From positions 1-9,083 of the forward strand of contig JAAOYE010000011.1 of assembly GCA_018221175.1 (NCBI GenBank): a stretch of 9,083 bases of DNA. The letters are read 5' to 3'. Position numbers and translations under genes: made by a program. A model generated the notes under the pieces. That model searched no databases. It saw nothing but the letters and a program-made list of their open reading frames with translations, and was not told the origin of the DNA. Of the stretch, positions 1 through 4,113 are shown piece by piece; the stretch's first letter is position 1; each line of letters begins with the position of its first letter. Source of the DNA: Candidatus Woesearchaeota archaeon. GTDB taxonomy: Archaea > Nanobdellota > Nanobdellia > Woesearchaeales > BM511.

Positions 1-129
1 GTGAATAGCTTTTTTAATGAACAAAGTGAAGTAGGGCATGAATCGATATCAATATACAAATCCGCTCTTTTCCGGATGAACCTAAACGAACAAAACATTT
101 TTAAACTAAACAGATTTCTCAAGTACACC
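1..129. other. Upstream flank of rpl21e, no identifiable gene
   Basis: The frame of rpl21e stays open to the window edge, but its 43 upstream codons do not look like any part of eL21, so I treat them as non-coding. Two minus-strand frames are also open here, beginning at ATGs at 98-96 and 39-37 and running off the left edge, so the start of a divergent gene cannot be excluded. A small inverted repeat (ATCCG at 60-64, CGGAT at 73-77) is present. I recognise nothing else. Confidence 0.4.
98..106 (+). promoter_or_regulatory. TATA box of the rpl21e-rpo4 transcription unit
   Basis: A T/A run (TTTTTAAAC) is centred about 28 nt before the eL21 ATG. In archaea transcription starts roughly 25 nt downstream of the TATA centre, so the mRNA would be leaderless or nearly so. 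No Shine-Dalgarno motif precedes the ATG, which agrees. This is inferred from sequence pattern only. Confidence 0.45.
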
Positions 130-420
130 ATGGTTCAAAGAAAAGGCGGACTAAAAAGAAAAACGAGAAACAAGCTTTCAAAAAATATTAGAAGAAAAGG
201 CAAAATCTCACTTCAAAAGTACTTTCAAACCTTTGAAATAGACCAAAAAACAGTGCTACTTGCAGAGCCATCTGTAAATAAAGGAATGTATCACCCAAGA
301 TTTTATGGAAAAACAGGAACTGTTAGCGGGAAGCGTGGCGATTGCTACCTTGTTGACATCAAAGATGGAAGCTTAAAAAAGACTTTGATAGTCCATCCTG
401 TACATATGAGGCCAGTTTAA
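130..420 (+). CDS. rpl21e: 50S ribosomal protein eL21 (L21e)
   Basis: This 96-residue protein is the archaeal/eukaryal large-subunit protein eL21, which binds 23S rRNA. The recognisable part is the SH3-like barrel: EPSVNKGMYHPRFYGKTGTV at about residues 47-66, followed by GKRGDCYLVDI and the conserved end HPVHMRPV. The basic N-terminus (MVQRKGGLKRKTRNKL) is typical. The frame is open further upstream, but I chose the ATG at 130 because family members begin at this point, the length matches the usual 95-100 residues, and a TATA-like box lies about 28 nt upstream. The stop is one nucleotide from the rpo4 ATG, so the two are cotranscribed and probably translationally coupled. Confidence 0.95.
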   Translation: MVQRKGGLKRKTRNKLSKNIRRKGKISLQKYFQTFEIDQKTVLLAEPSVNKGMYHPRFYGKTGTVSGKRGDCYLVDIKDGSLKKTLIVHPVHMRPV

Positions 421-421
421 A

Positions 422-778
422 ATGAATCCGCAAATGATAAATGAAGAGCCAATAAACATGGCAACGCTCAAGTCTGAGCTTGACAAGATAAAAAAAAGAG
501 ACGGTGAACTAAATTTTAGGGCTGCAAAGACAGAGGACTACCTTAATCAGAACTTGCAAATTAAAAAAAAGGCATCTGAAGAGCTATATAAAAAGCTTGA
601 AAAATTGGATATTACCAGGATTAAAGAGCAGCATATACACAAGATTATTGATGTAATGCCTGCAACGCCAGAAGAGCTAAAATCAATTCTTACTGCGTAC
701 ACGATTTCTTTAACGCAGGAAAACTTGAAAAAAATTGTTGGTGCAGTAGAAGAGTTTCTTCCGACAAAAAAGAAATAA
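422..778 (+). CDS. rpo4: DNA-directed RNA polymerase subunit Rpo4 (RpoF)
   Basis: Rpo4 (RpoF) pairs with Rpo7 to form the stalk of archaeal RNA polymerase, which helps open complex formation and contacts emerging RNA. The 118-residue protein shows the family layout: an N-terminal strand with the EEP signature (INEEPINMATLK, residues 6-17), a helical middle section (residues 38-63), and the C-terminal HRDC-like region (about residues 64-112) with the diagnostic VMPATPEELKSIL at 78-90. It follows rpl21e after one nucleotide and precedes a DUF655 gene, an order known in archaea. No clear ribosome binding site precedes the ATG at 422, suggesting coupling to rpl21e. A second in-frame ATG at 434 is an alternative start and would also keep the EEP motif. 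Confidence 0.93.
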   Translation: MNPQMINEEPINMATLKSELDKIKKRDGELNFRAAKTEDYLNQNLQIKKKASEELYKKLEKLDITRIKEQHIHKIIDVMPATPEELKSILTAYTISLTQENLKKIVGAVEEFLPTKKK

Positions 779-810
779 TTTCTAAATTGACTTTGGAGGT
801 CATGAAAAAG

Positions 811-819
811 TTTAAATAA
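811..819 (+). promoter_or_regulatory. TATA box of the DUF655 gene
   Basis: TTTAAATAA preceded by purine-rich AAAAAG (a possible BRE) lies in the 78-nt gap after rpo4. The predicted transcript start near 840 leaves a short leader with a Shine-Dalgarno-like GGGGGT at 844-849. The DUF655 gene may therefore be transcribed on its own as well as by readthrough from rpo4. Confidence 0.5.
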
Positions 820-843
820 AGCAGTATCAACAACATATGAAAC

Positions 844-849
844 GGGGGT
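844..849 (+). promoter_or_regulatory. Ribosome binding site of the DUF655 gene
   Basis: GGGGGT can pair with the 16S anti-SD (one G-U wobble) and sits 7 nt before the ATG at 857. It supports that start over the out-of-frame ATG at 837. Confidence 0.5.
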
Positions 850-856
850 ATTATTT

Positions 857-1426
857 ATGCAACAAATGCAAGAAAGAGCAAGAGAGGAAAATGCAATCAT
901 TTTAGATTTCTTGCCAAACGGCTACCCCTTTGACAAGACTCCGTCGCATCGAAAAACAGCTATAGCTCAGGCTATTGGCGAAGAATATTTTTCATTGCTT
1001 GAACTTGTGCCAAAAAAAGATGTGCATTTAAAACAAAATCAAAGAGTGTATATTGGCGATGGTAAAAGAGACGAAATCCATCATATCAACGGCAGACTTG
1101 ATATTAACAGGTTGACGCAGACTGCCCGCGCCGAGATGGAGTTTGTAATAAATGAGCTCGTGGACAAAAGTCAGACAAGGTTTGTGGATTTTTTTAACAA
1201 TTCTCAACCGCTTTCTACTAGGATGCACCAGTTAGAGCTTCTTCCTGGTCTTGGAAAGAAGCACATGTGGGAAATCATTGAAGAAAGAAAGGGAGATTCT
1301 TTCAAAGATTTTGAAGATATCAAAAAGAGGGTTAAGCTTATGCCTGACCCTAAAAAAATAGTTGTGAAAAGAATTATTAATGAAATAACCGGCGACGAAA
1401 AACACAGATTGTTTGCAAAGGGATAA
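857..1426 (+). CDS. DUF655 family putative RNA-binding protein
   Basis: This 189-residue protein belongs to the archaeal DUF655 family (COG1491), predicted RNA-binding proteins without a settled function. The N-terminal part carries the family pattern: a start strand (AIILDFLPNG, residues 13-22), GEEYFSLLELVPKKDV (41-56), and the OB/S1-like RVYIGDGKRDEIHHINGRL (63-81). A helix-hairpin-helix motif follows at about residues 125-158 (LELLPGLGKKHMWEIIEERK, then FEDIKKRV), the usual nucleic-acid contact. In many archaea the rpl21e-rpoF-DUF655 run continues into the rRNA dimethyltransferase gene ksgA/rsmA, which hints at a ribosome-related role. Here ksgA is absent, and the gene instead meets rpl15e tail to tail with a 2-nt gap. 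The function is inferred from context only. Confidence 0.88.
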   Translation: MQQMQERAREENAIILDFLPNGYPFDKTPSHRKTAIAQAIGEEYFSLLELVPKKDVHLKQNQRVYIGDGKRDEIHHINGRLDINRLTQTARAEMEFVINELVDKSQTRFVDFFNNSQPLSTRMHQLELLPGLGKKHMWEIIEERKGDSFKDFEDIKKRVKLMPDPKKIVVKRIINEITGDEKHRLFAKG

Positions 1427-1428
1427 TT

Positions 1429-2007
1429 CTAATGCGCCTTTCTTAAGTTTGCTCTTTGGCTTGGTCGGATTTTCTCTGCTCCTTTGCCTTTTTTTCTAAG
1501 GCCCCTAGACTTCTTTGCAGCGCTTGTTAACCCTCGAAAAACTCTTCTTCTTTGCTGTGGCAGTCCTATCCAGTTTAGATCTTTGTCTTTTTTGATTGCA
1601 GGATGCTCTTTATCAATCATGATTATCTCAAACCATTTCTGTTGTCCATCTTCGCCAACCCAGTATGAATTTAGGACTTCAAGGTTTGTATATTTTTTTG
1701 CAGCCCTTTCCTCTGCGATTTGCTTGTAGTTTTTTGAAACTACCTTTTTTCTTCGCTGGGTCTTTGGCCTTCTTCCTTTGATTCCTCCTTCTCTTTTTCT
1801 AGTTGAGACTGGAACTCTTTGCCTGACCATGATTATTCCCTGCTTTGCCTTGTATCCGAGGCTTCTGGCACGGTCAATTCTTGTAGGTCTTTGAATCTTA
1901 ACAGTTACTTCTTCTCGTCTCCACTGTATAAGCCTTTCTCTCATTAACTCAGAAATATTTTGTTTTGGTTTTTTCCATACTTCTCTAACATATTGGTATA
2001 ATCCCAT
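1429..2007 (-). CDS. rpl15e: 50S ribosomal protein eL15 (L15e)
   Basis: eL15 is a large-subunit protein that runs along 23S rRNA through long basic extensions. The 192-residue sequence begins with the family signature MGLYQYVREVWKKP and carries RPTRIDRARSLGYKAKQGI (residues 41-59). Further conserved blocks are GRRPKTQRR, NLEVLNSYWVGEDG near the middle, WFEIIMIDKEHPAIKKD and the final SRGLRKKGKGAEKIRPS. Length equals the archaeal norm. The ATG at 2007 is preceded by a strong Shine-Dalgarno (GGAGG, 2018-2014) with 6-nt spacing. That site is the 3' half of a perfect inverted repeat, and the leader further upstream can form competing hairpins, so translational control is plausible. The 3' end faces the DUF655 gene two nucleotides away. 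Confidence 0.96.
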   Translation of the reverse strand: MGLYQYVREVWKKPKQNISELMRERLIQWRREEVTVKIQRPTRIDRARSLGYKAKQGIIMVRQRVPVSTRKREGGIKGRRPKTQRRKKVVSKNYKQIAEERAAKKYTNLEVLNSYWVGEDGQQKWFEIIMIDKEHPAIKKDKDLNWIGLPQQRRRVFRGLTSAAKKSRGLRKKGKGAEKIRPSQRANLRKAH

Positions 2008-2113
2008 TTTCTTCCTCCAGGAGGAAGGCTCGAAAATTTATAATTTTCGTTGTGTAGCCTCCGTTTTTTTCAATATTTTTTGGCTTCAGGCAAGCAAACG
2101 CCCACATTGCCGG
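2008..2113 (-). promoter_or_regulatory. Structured leader of rpl15e
   Basis: Reading on the minus strand from a start predicted near 2113, three elements follow one another. First is a hairpin with arms GGCAA/TTGCC (2111-2107 with 2093-2089). Next is a perfect 8-bp inverted repeat with a 3-nt loop (CGAAAATT at 2049-2042, AATTTTCG at 2038-2031). Last is an 8-bp inverted repeat whose 3' arm GGAGGAAG (2018-2011) contains the ribosome binding site and whose 5' arm CTTCCTCC is at 2027-2020. An upstream segment GGAGGCT (2062-2056) can pair with AGCCTTC (2030-2024), which overlaps the arm that masks the ribosome binding site. The pairings are read from sequence; the regulatory role is inference. Confidence 0.5.
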
Positions 2114-2134
2114 GAGTTTTAGAAATTTAGATCC

Positions 2135-2144
2135 ATTTATAAAG
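2135..2144 (-). promoter_or_regulatory. Candidate TATA box of rpl15e
   Basis: On the minus strand CTTTATAAAT is centred near 2139, placing the transcript start near 2113, just before the first leader hairpin. A second TATA-like stretch lies inside the inverted repeat at 2031-2049, but it would start the mRNA within the ribosome binding site and is less likely. Confidence 0.45.
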
Positions 2145-2174
2145 TTTTTGTGTTTTTTGTGCTCAGTAGGAAAC

Positions 2175-2184
2175 TCTTAAATAT
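2175..2184 (+). promoter_or_regulatory. TATA box of the HPF-like gene
   Basis: CTTAAATATT preceded by GGAAA (a possible BRE) is centred about 31 nt before the ATG at 2211. This predicts a leaderless or nearly leaderless mRNA. No Shine-Dalgarno is visible before the ATG. Confidence 0.45.
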
Positions 2185-2210
2185 TAAAAAAACCATTTAA
2201 TTGTTTTAGT

Positions 2211-2507
2211 ATGATAGAGTTAGGGGGTAATATTAAGCTTACAGGATTTAGAGAGCTAGATTCTGGTTCTATGGTTATCCTAAAAAAGATAATTGGAAGT
2301 TATGCTAGAAAATTAAGTGATAATTCTAAAGAGTTTGAAGGGCTTGAGCTTACTTTAAAAGAGATTTCTGGAACACATCCAAAGTATGAGGTTCGTTCTA
2401 AAGTTCTTAATGGCGGTGCTGTGAAGACGTCTGAGGTTACAGATAGAAACTTGTTTGTAAGTGTTGATTCTTCATTAAAAAAGGTTTTGTCAATAATAAA
2501 GAAATAA
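2211..2507 (+). CDS. HPF/RaiA-like ribosome-associated protein (putative)
   Basis: This 98-residue protein has the secondary-structure order expected of the S30AE fold of ribosome hibernation factors (HPF, RaiA/YfiA). It starts with a strand (IELGGNIKLTGF, residues 2-13), then a helix (DSGSMVILKKIIGSYARKL, 17-35) and strands LELTLKEIS (45-53) and YEVRSKVLNGGAVKTSEVTD (59-78), closing with a helix (NLFVSVDSSLKKVLSIIKK, 80-98). The segment from 59 to the end resembles bacterial HPF in pattern, where a nucleotide-like 'VNG' turn and an 'A-ED-YAAID' stretch precede the last helix. If correct, it would bind the small-subunit decoding region and idle ribosomes under starvation. It sits among ribosomal protein genes and ends directly against the rpl31e stop codon. 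The assignment rests on fold pattern and weak similarity, so another small alpha/beta protein is possible. Confidence 0.6.
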   Translation: MIELGGNIKLTGFRELDSGSMVILKKIIGSYARKLSDNSKEFEGLELTLKEISGTHPKYEVRSKVLNGGAVKTSEVTDRNLFVSVDSSLKKVLSIIKK

Positions 2508-2960
2508 TTACTTCTTTTTAGCAGATTTTTTTGGTTCTTTTTTAGGTGCTTCTTTTTTAACTTCCGGTTTATCAGTACTGGCAGCTCCGCTGCTTTGTAC
2601 CTTTTTATCTTCTTTCTTTTTTGTTTTTTTAGCTTCTTGTTTTTCTTCTGTTTTTGGCTCCGGTTTTTCGGCACTGGAAGTTTTACTGCTTTGTGTTTCT
2701 TTTTTTACTCCAAAAAGCTCTGCTGTTACAATGCCTTCGTCGTCTTTTTCTGCTGTAACTTTAATGTGATGTGGGGGGTTTTTTATGCCTCTTTCCCACA
2801 ATTTTAAGTTGATGCTTGATGAAAGCTTGATTTGTTCTGATTTCATATGCCTTGAAAGAAATAATCGTAGCGCATTAACTGCTTTTTTTGCTCTCTTGTA
2901 TTTTGGAGCTTTTTGAAATTCTTTTCTTAGAGGAACATTGAATATTTTTTCTTTTGCCAT
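2508..2960 (-). CDS. rpl31e: 50S ribosomal protein eL31 with Lys/Glu/Pro tail
   Basis: eL31 lies near the exit of the nascent-chain tunnel on the large subunit. Residues 1-87 form the normal domain: KIFNVPLRKEFQKAPKYKRA (5-24), AVNALRLFLSRHMK, the conserved LSSSINLKLWERGIKNPP (46-63), and IKVTAEKDDEGIVTAELFG. Archaeal eL31 usually ends near here. This protein runs on to 150 residues with a low-complexity, charged tail containing two copies of a 12-residue repeat, at 90-101 (QSSKTSSAEKPE) and 122-133 (QSSGAASTDKPE). The ATG at 2960 was chosen over an upstream in-frame ATG at 3080 because eL39 occupies that stretch in another frame and homologues begin MA(K)E. A GTGA overlapping the eL39 stop codon can serve as ribosome binding site. 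It is the last gene of the rps19e-rpl39e-rpl31e operon; its stop abuts that of the HPF-like gene. Confidence 0.93.
   Translation of the reverse strand: MAKEKIFNVPLRKEFQKAPKYKRAKKAVNALRLFLSRHMKSEQIKLSSSINLKLWERGIKNPPHHIKVTAEKDDEGIVTAELFGVKKETQSSKTSSAEKPEPKTEEKQEAKKTKKKEDKKVQSSGAASTDKPEVKKEAPKKEPKKSAKKK
2526..2558 (+). terminator. T-tracts downstream of the HPF-like gene
   Basis: Three T-runs on the plus strand (2526-2532, 2538-2543, 2553-2558) follow the stop at 2507. Oligo-T on the non-template strand is enough for archaeal termination. The runs are the complement of lysine codons in the eL31 tail, so coding sequence on one strand may terminate transcription on the other. Confidence 0.35.
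2562..2597 (-). repeat. 36-nt in-frame repeat, copy A (eL31 tail)
   Basis: Encodes QSSGAASTDKPE (eL31 residues 122-133). It has the same length and reading phase as three other copies at 2658-2693, 3274-3309 and 3331-3366. Codons CAA at the start and AAA CCG near the end are identical in all four. Confidence 0.8.
2658..2693 (-). repeat. 36-nt in-frame repeat, copy B (eL31 tail)
   Basis: Encodes QSSKTSSAEKPE (eL31 residues 90-101), at the start of the tail. It is the copy with the poorest internal palindrome, with mismatches in the outer part of the stem. Confidence 0.8.
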
Positions 2961-2968
2961 TTTTTTAA

Positions 2969-3142
2969 TCACGCTTTTGTTTTTGTTCTTCTCCAGTTTC
3001 GCTTTACAAATGTGTGTCTTCCTGGGTGAACTCTTCTTCCCTGTCCATATATTTTTGGAACTGTCCAAAAAGGAGCCCATTTTGTCTGTCTGCCTTTTTT
3101 TGCAAGCCTTTGTTTTCGAGAAGGATGTATGTATCGTGCCAT
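2969..3142 (-). CDS. rpl39e: 50S ribosomal protein eL39 (L39e)
   Basis: eL39 is a very small basic protein lining the lower peptide exit tunnel. The 57 residues include the diagnostic C-terminus RHTFVKRNWRRTKTKA (42-57) and the family's PFWTVPKIYGQGRRVHPGR middle (24-42); the N-terminal MARYIHPSRKQRLAKKGRQ is slightly longer than in the commonest 51-residue form. I chose the ATG at 3142; a GTG three codons upstream (3151) overlaps the rps19e stop and more likely forms part of the GTGA ribosome binding site five nucleotides before the ATG. The gene follows rps19e and precedes rpl31e by 8 nt, the rpl39e-rpl31e pairing common in archaea. Confidence 0.93.
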   Translation of the reverse strand: MARYIHPSRKQRLAKKGRQTKWAPFWTVPKIYGQGRRVHPGRHTFVKRNWRRTKTKA

Positions 3143-3147
3143 TATAT

Positions 3148-3801
3148 TCACTTCTTTTTTTCTTCCTTTTTAGGAGATTCTTCTTTCACTTTTGGTTTAT
3201 CTTGTTTTTTAGGTTCAGCTTTTGGTTCTTTTTTAATTTCACTTGGCTTATCTTGATTTGGTGCTTCTTTGGGTTTCGGTTTATCGACAATAGCAGTTTC
3301 ACTGCTTTGTTTTTGCTCAGGTTTAGGAGTTTCCGGTTTACTGGCACTATCAGCTTTGCTGATTTGCACTTTTTTTACTGGCTTAATCCCTGTTGCGGCT
3401 GTGTTTAGAAATATTTTTCCTTGTTTAGTAATTGCCCTTCCTTTGTGAACGCCGATTTCGACTTGTTTTGCAAAACCTGCCTTTTCAAGCTGCTGCAAAA
3501 CCTTTCTGATGATTGAGCCTGATCCTCTGAAAAACTTTTCTGGTGCTGTGCCCCTGTTTTTTTTGCTGCCGTAATATCTCCTTAGTTTTGAGACGCCAAC
3601 TGGGCTTAGCTTGTTTAATTTAAGTAGAATTGATGCGCTTCTTGAGTACCACCAGTCGTCTTTTGTTGGCGGTCTTTCTCTTGACATCCCTGTTTTTACA
3701 AAAGCACTCCATTCTGGTGGAGTAATGCTATCTACTGATTTTAGCTTTTGCGCGGTTTTTTCCACGAGTTCTTGCTGGTTCACGTCATAAATGCTTGTCA
3801 T
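3148..3801 (-). CDS. rps19e: 30S ribosomal protein eS19 with Lys/Pro/Glu tail
   Basis: eS19 is a winged-helix protein in the head of the small subunit, needed for late 18S/16S rRNA maturation in eukaryotes and archaea. Residues 1-142 match the family: MTSIYDVNQQELVEKTAQKL (1-20), PPEWSAFVKTGMSRERPP (28-45), DDWWYSRSASILLKL (48-62), GVSKLRRYYGSKKNRG (69-84), FFRGSGSIIRKVLQQLEKAG (90-109), and GRAITKQGKIFLN (121-133). Archaeal eS19 normally ends around 150. Here a tail to residue 217, rich in K, P, E and S, follows, with repeat copies at 146-157 (QISKADSASKPE) and 165-176 (QSSETAIVDKPK). The start at 3801 has a purine-rich AAGGA six nucleotides upstream. It heads an operon with rpl39e (stop to ATG 5 nt) and rpl31e. 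In many archaea a PDCD5-family gene sits between rps19e and rpl39e; it is absent here. Confidence 0.95.
   Translation of the reverse strand: MTSIYDVNQQELVEKTAQKLKSVDSITPPEWSAFVKTGMSRERPPTKDDWWYSRSASILLKLNKLSPVGVSKLRRYYGSKKNRGTAPEKFFRGSGSIIRKVLQQLEKAGFAKQVEIGVHKGRAITKQGKIFLNTAATGIKPVKKVQISKADSASKPETPKPEQKQSSETAIVDKPKPKEAPNQDKPSEIKKEPKAEPKKQDKPKVKEESPKKEEKKK
3274..3309 (-). repeat. 36-nt in-frame repeat, copy C (eS19 tail)
   Basis: Encodes QSSETAIVDKPK (eS19 residues 165-176). In coding orientation it contains a perfect palindrome, AGCAGT GAA ACTGCT (3306-3292). Confidence 0.8.
3331..3366 (-). repeat. 36-nt in-frame repeat, copy D (eS19 tail)
   Basis: Encodes QISKADSASKPE (eS19 residues 146-157), right after the eS19 domain. 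It contains the perfect palindrome ATCAGC AAA GCTGAT (3363-3349), differing from copy C by compensated base changes. Confidence 0.8.
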
Positions 3802-3845
3802 AATGATTCCTTCTCCAGAAATTTGATTTGATTTAAAAAACTACC

Positions 3846-3855
3846 GTTTTTTAAA
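3846..3855 (-). promoter_or_regulatory. Candidate TATA box of the rps19e operon
   Basis: Minus-strand CTTTAAAAAA is centred near 3851, giving a start near 3825 and a leader of about 24 nt that includes the ribosome binding site. A second A/T box at 3831-3839 is an alternative, and its minus-strand T-run could also terminate the upstream tRNA transcript. Confidence 0.4.
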
Positions 3856-3864
3856 GAGTATAAA

Positions 3865-3935
3865 TGCGTCGACCGGGAATCGAACCCGGACCAAGGCGTT
3901 GGCAACGCCCCATTGTACCATTCAACTACCGACGC
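3865..3935 (-). tRNA. tRNA-Gly (anticodon GCC)
   Basis: The minus strand folds as a complete, uninterrupted 71-nt tRNA. The acceptor GCGTCGG pairs with TCGACGC (last pair G-U); the D-arm is GTTG/CAAT with GG in the loop. The anticodon arm GGGCG-TTGCCAA-CGCCT has anticodon GCC. The variable region has four bases, and the T-arm is CCGGG-TTCGATT-CCCGG. Position 73 is A and CCA is not encoded, so it must be added enzymatically. It lies 14 nt after tRNA-Val and is probably cotranscribed with it. Confidence 0.95.
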
Positions 3936-3963
3936 TTTGTTTATGAAAATGGGCCCGCCCGGA

Positions 3964-4056
3964 ATTTCGGAGTTTTTACTGCTCTTTTAGCTAGAGGGAC
4001 TAAAAACGAAGTTTTTATGTCGCTCCTCTTTTTGCTCGAGCTTTTGTAAAAGGTCG
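3964..4056 (-). other. 93-nt intron in the T-loop of tRNA-Val
   Basis: The outer helix is the T-stem itself (CCCGG/CCGGG). The central 4-bp helix is TTCG (4062-4059) with CGAA (3969-3966). The bulges are AGC (4058-4056) and ATT (3965-3963), and the inner stem starts GA/TC then continues TTTTAC/GTAAAA. Standard cleavage restores the T-loop TTCGAGT. The intron interior folds as a long rod ending in a TAAAAAC-TTC-GTTTTTA hairpin (4017-4001) and contains no credible protein. Confidence 0.88.
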
Positions 4057-4095
4057 CTCGAACCGGGGATCAATGCCGTGTAAGGGCACTGTCAT

Positions 4096-4113
4096 TTGCG
4101 GCGATATAATCGT
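4096..4113 (-). other. 18-nt intron in the D-loop of tRNA-Val
   Basis: A full bulge-helix-bulge can be drawn on the minus strand. The central 4-bp helix is GTGG (4119-4116) with CCGC (4101-4098, one G-U pair). The 5' bulge CTA (4115-4113) and 3' bulge AAA (4097-4095) are each 3 nt, and the inner hairpin is CGAT-TAT-ATCG. Cutting between the second and third nucleotide of each bulge removes exactly 18 nt and restores AGTGGCTATGAC, a standard D-loop and stem. Confidence 0.88.

Noticed and set aside
1..129. N-terminal extension of eL21 reading from a GTG at position 1
   Set aside because: The 43 extra residues do not resemble eL21, the normal start motif begins at 130, and a TATA-like box sits within the extension.
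794..818. Mini-gene with GGAGGT followed by ATG AAA AAG TTT AAA TAA
   Set aside because: Only five codons, the spacing between GGAGGT and ATG is one nucleotide, and the segment is better explained as the promoter of the DUF655 gene.
2508..3366. CRISPR-like array
   Set aside because: Four 36-nt repeats exist, but spacing is irregular (60, 580 and 21 nt), the copies diverge, and all lie in frame within coding sequence; no cas genes are present.
2938..3408. Phe-rich plus-strand open frame of 156 codons
   Set aside because: It is the complement of lysine-rich coding sequence of rps19e, rpl39e and rpl31e; no start signal and no family resemblance.
3864..4049. Plus-strand open frame of 61 codons beginning inside tRNA-Gly
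   Set aside because: It reads the complement of tRNA-Gly and of the tRNA-Val intron and 3' exon; such 'MRRPGIEPG' peptides are a known annotation artefact of tRNA genes.
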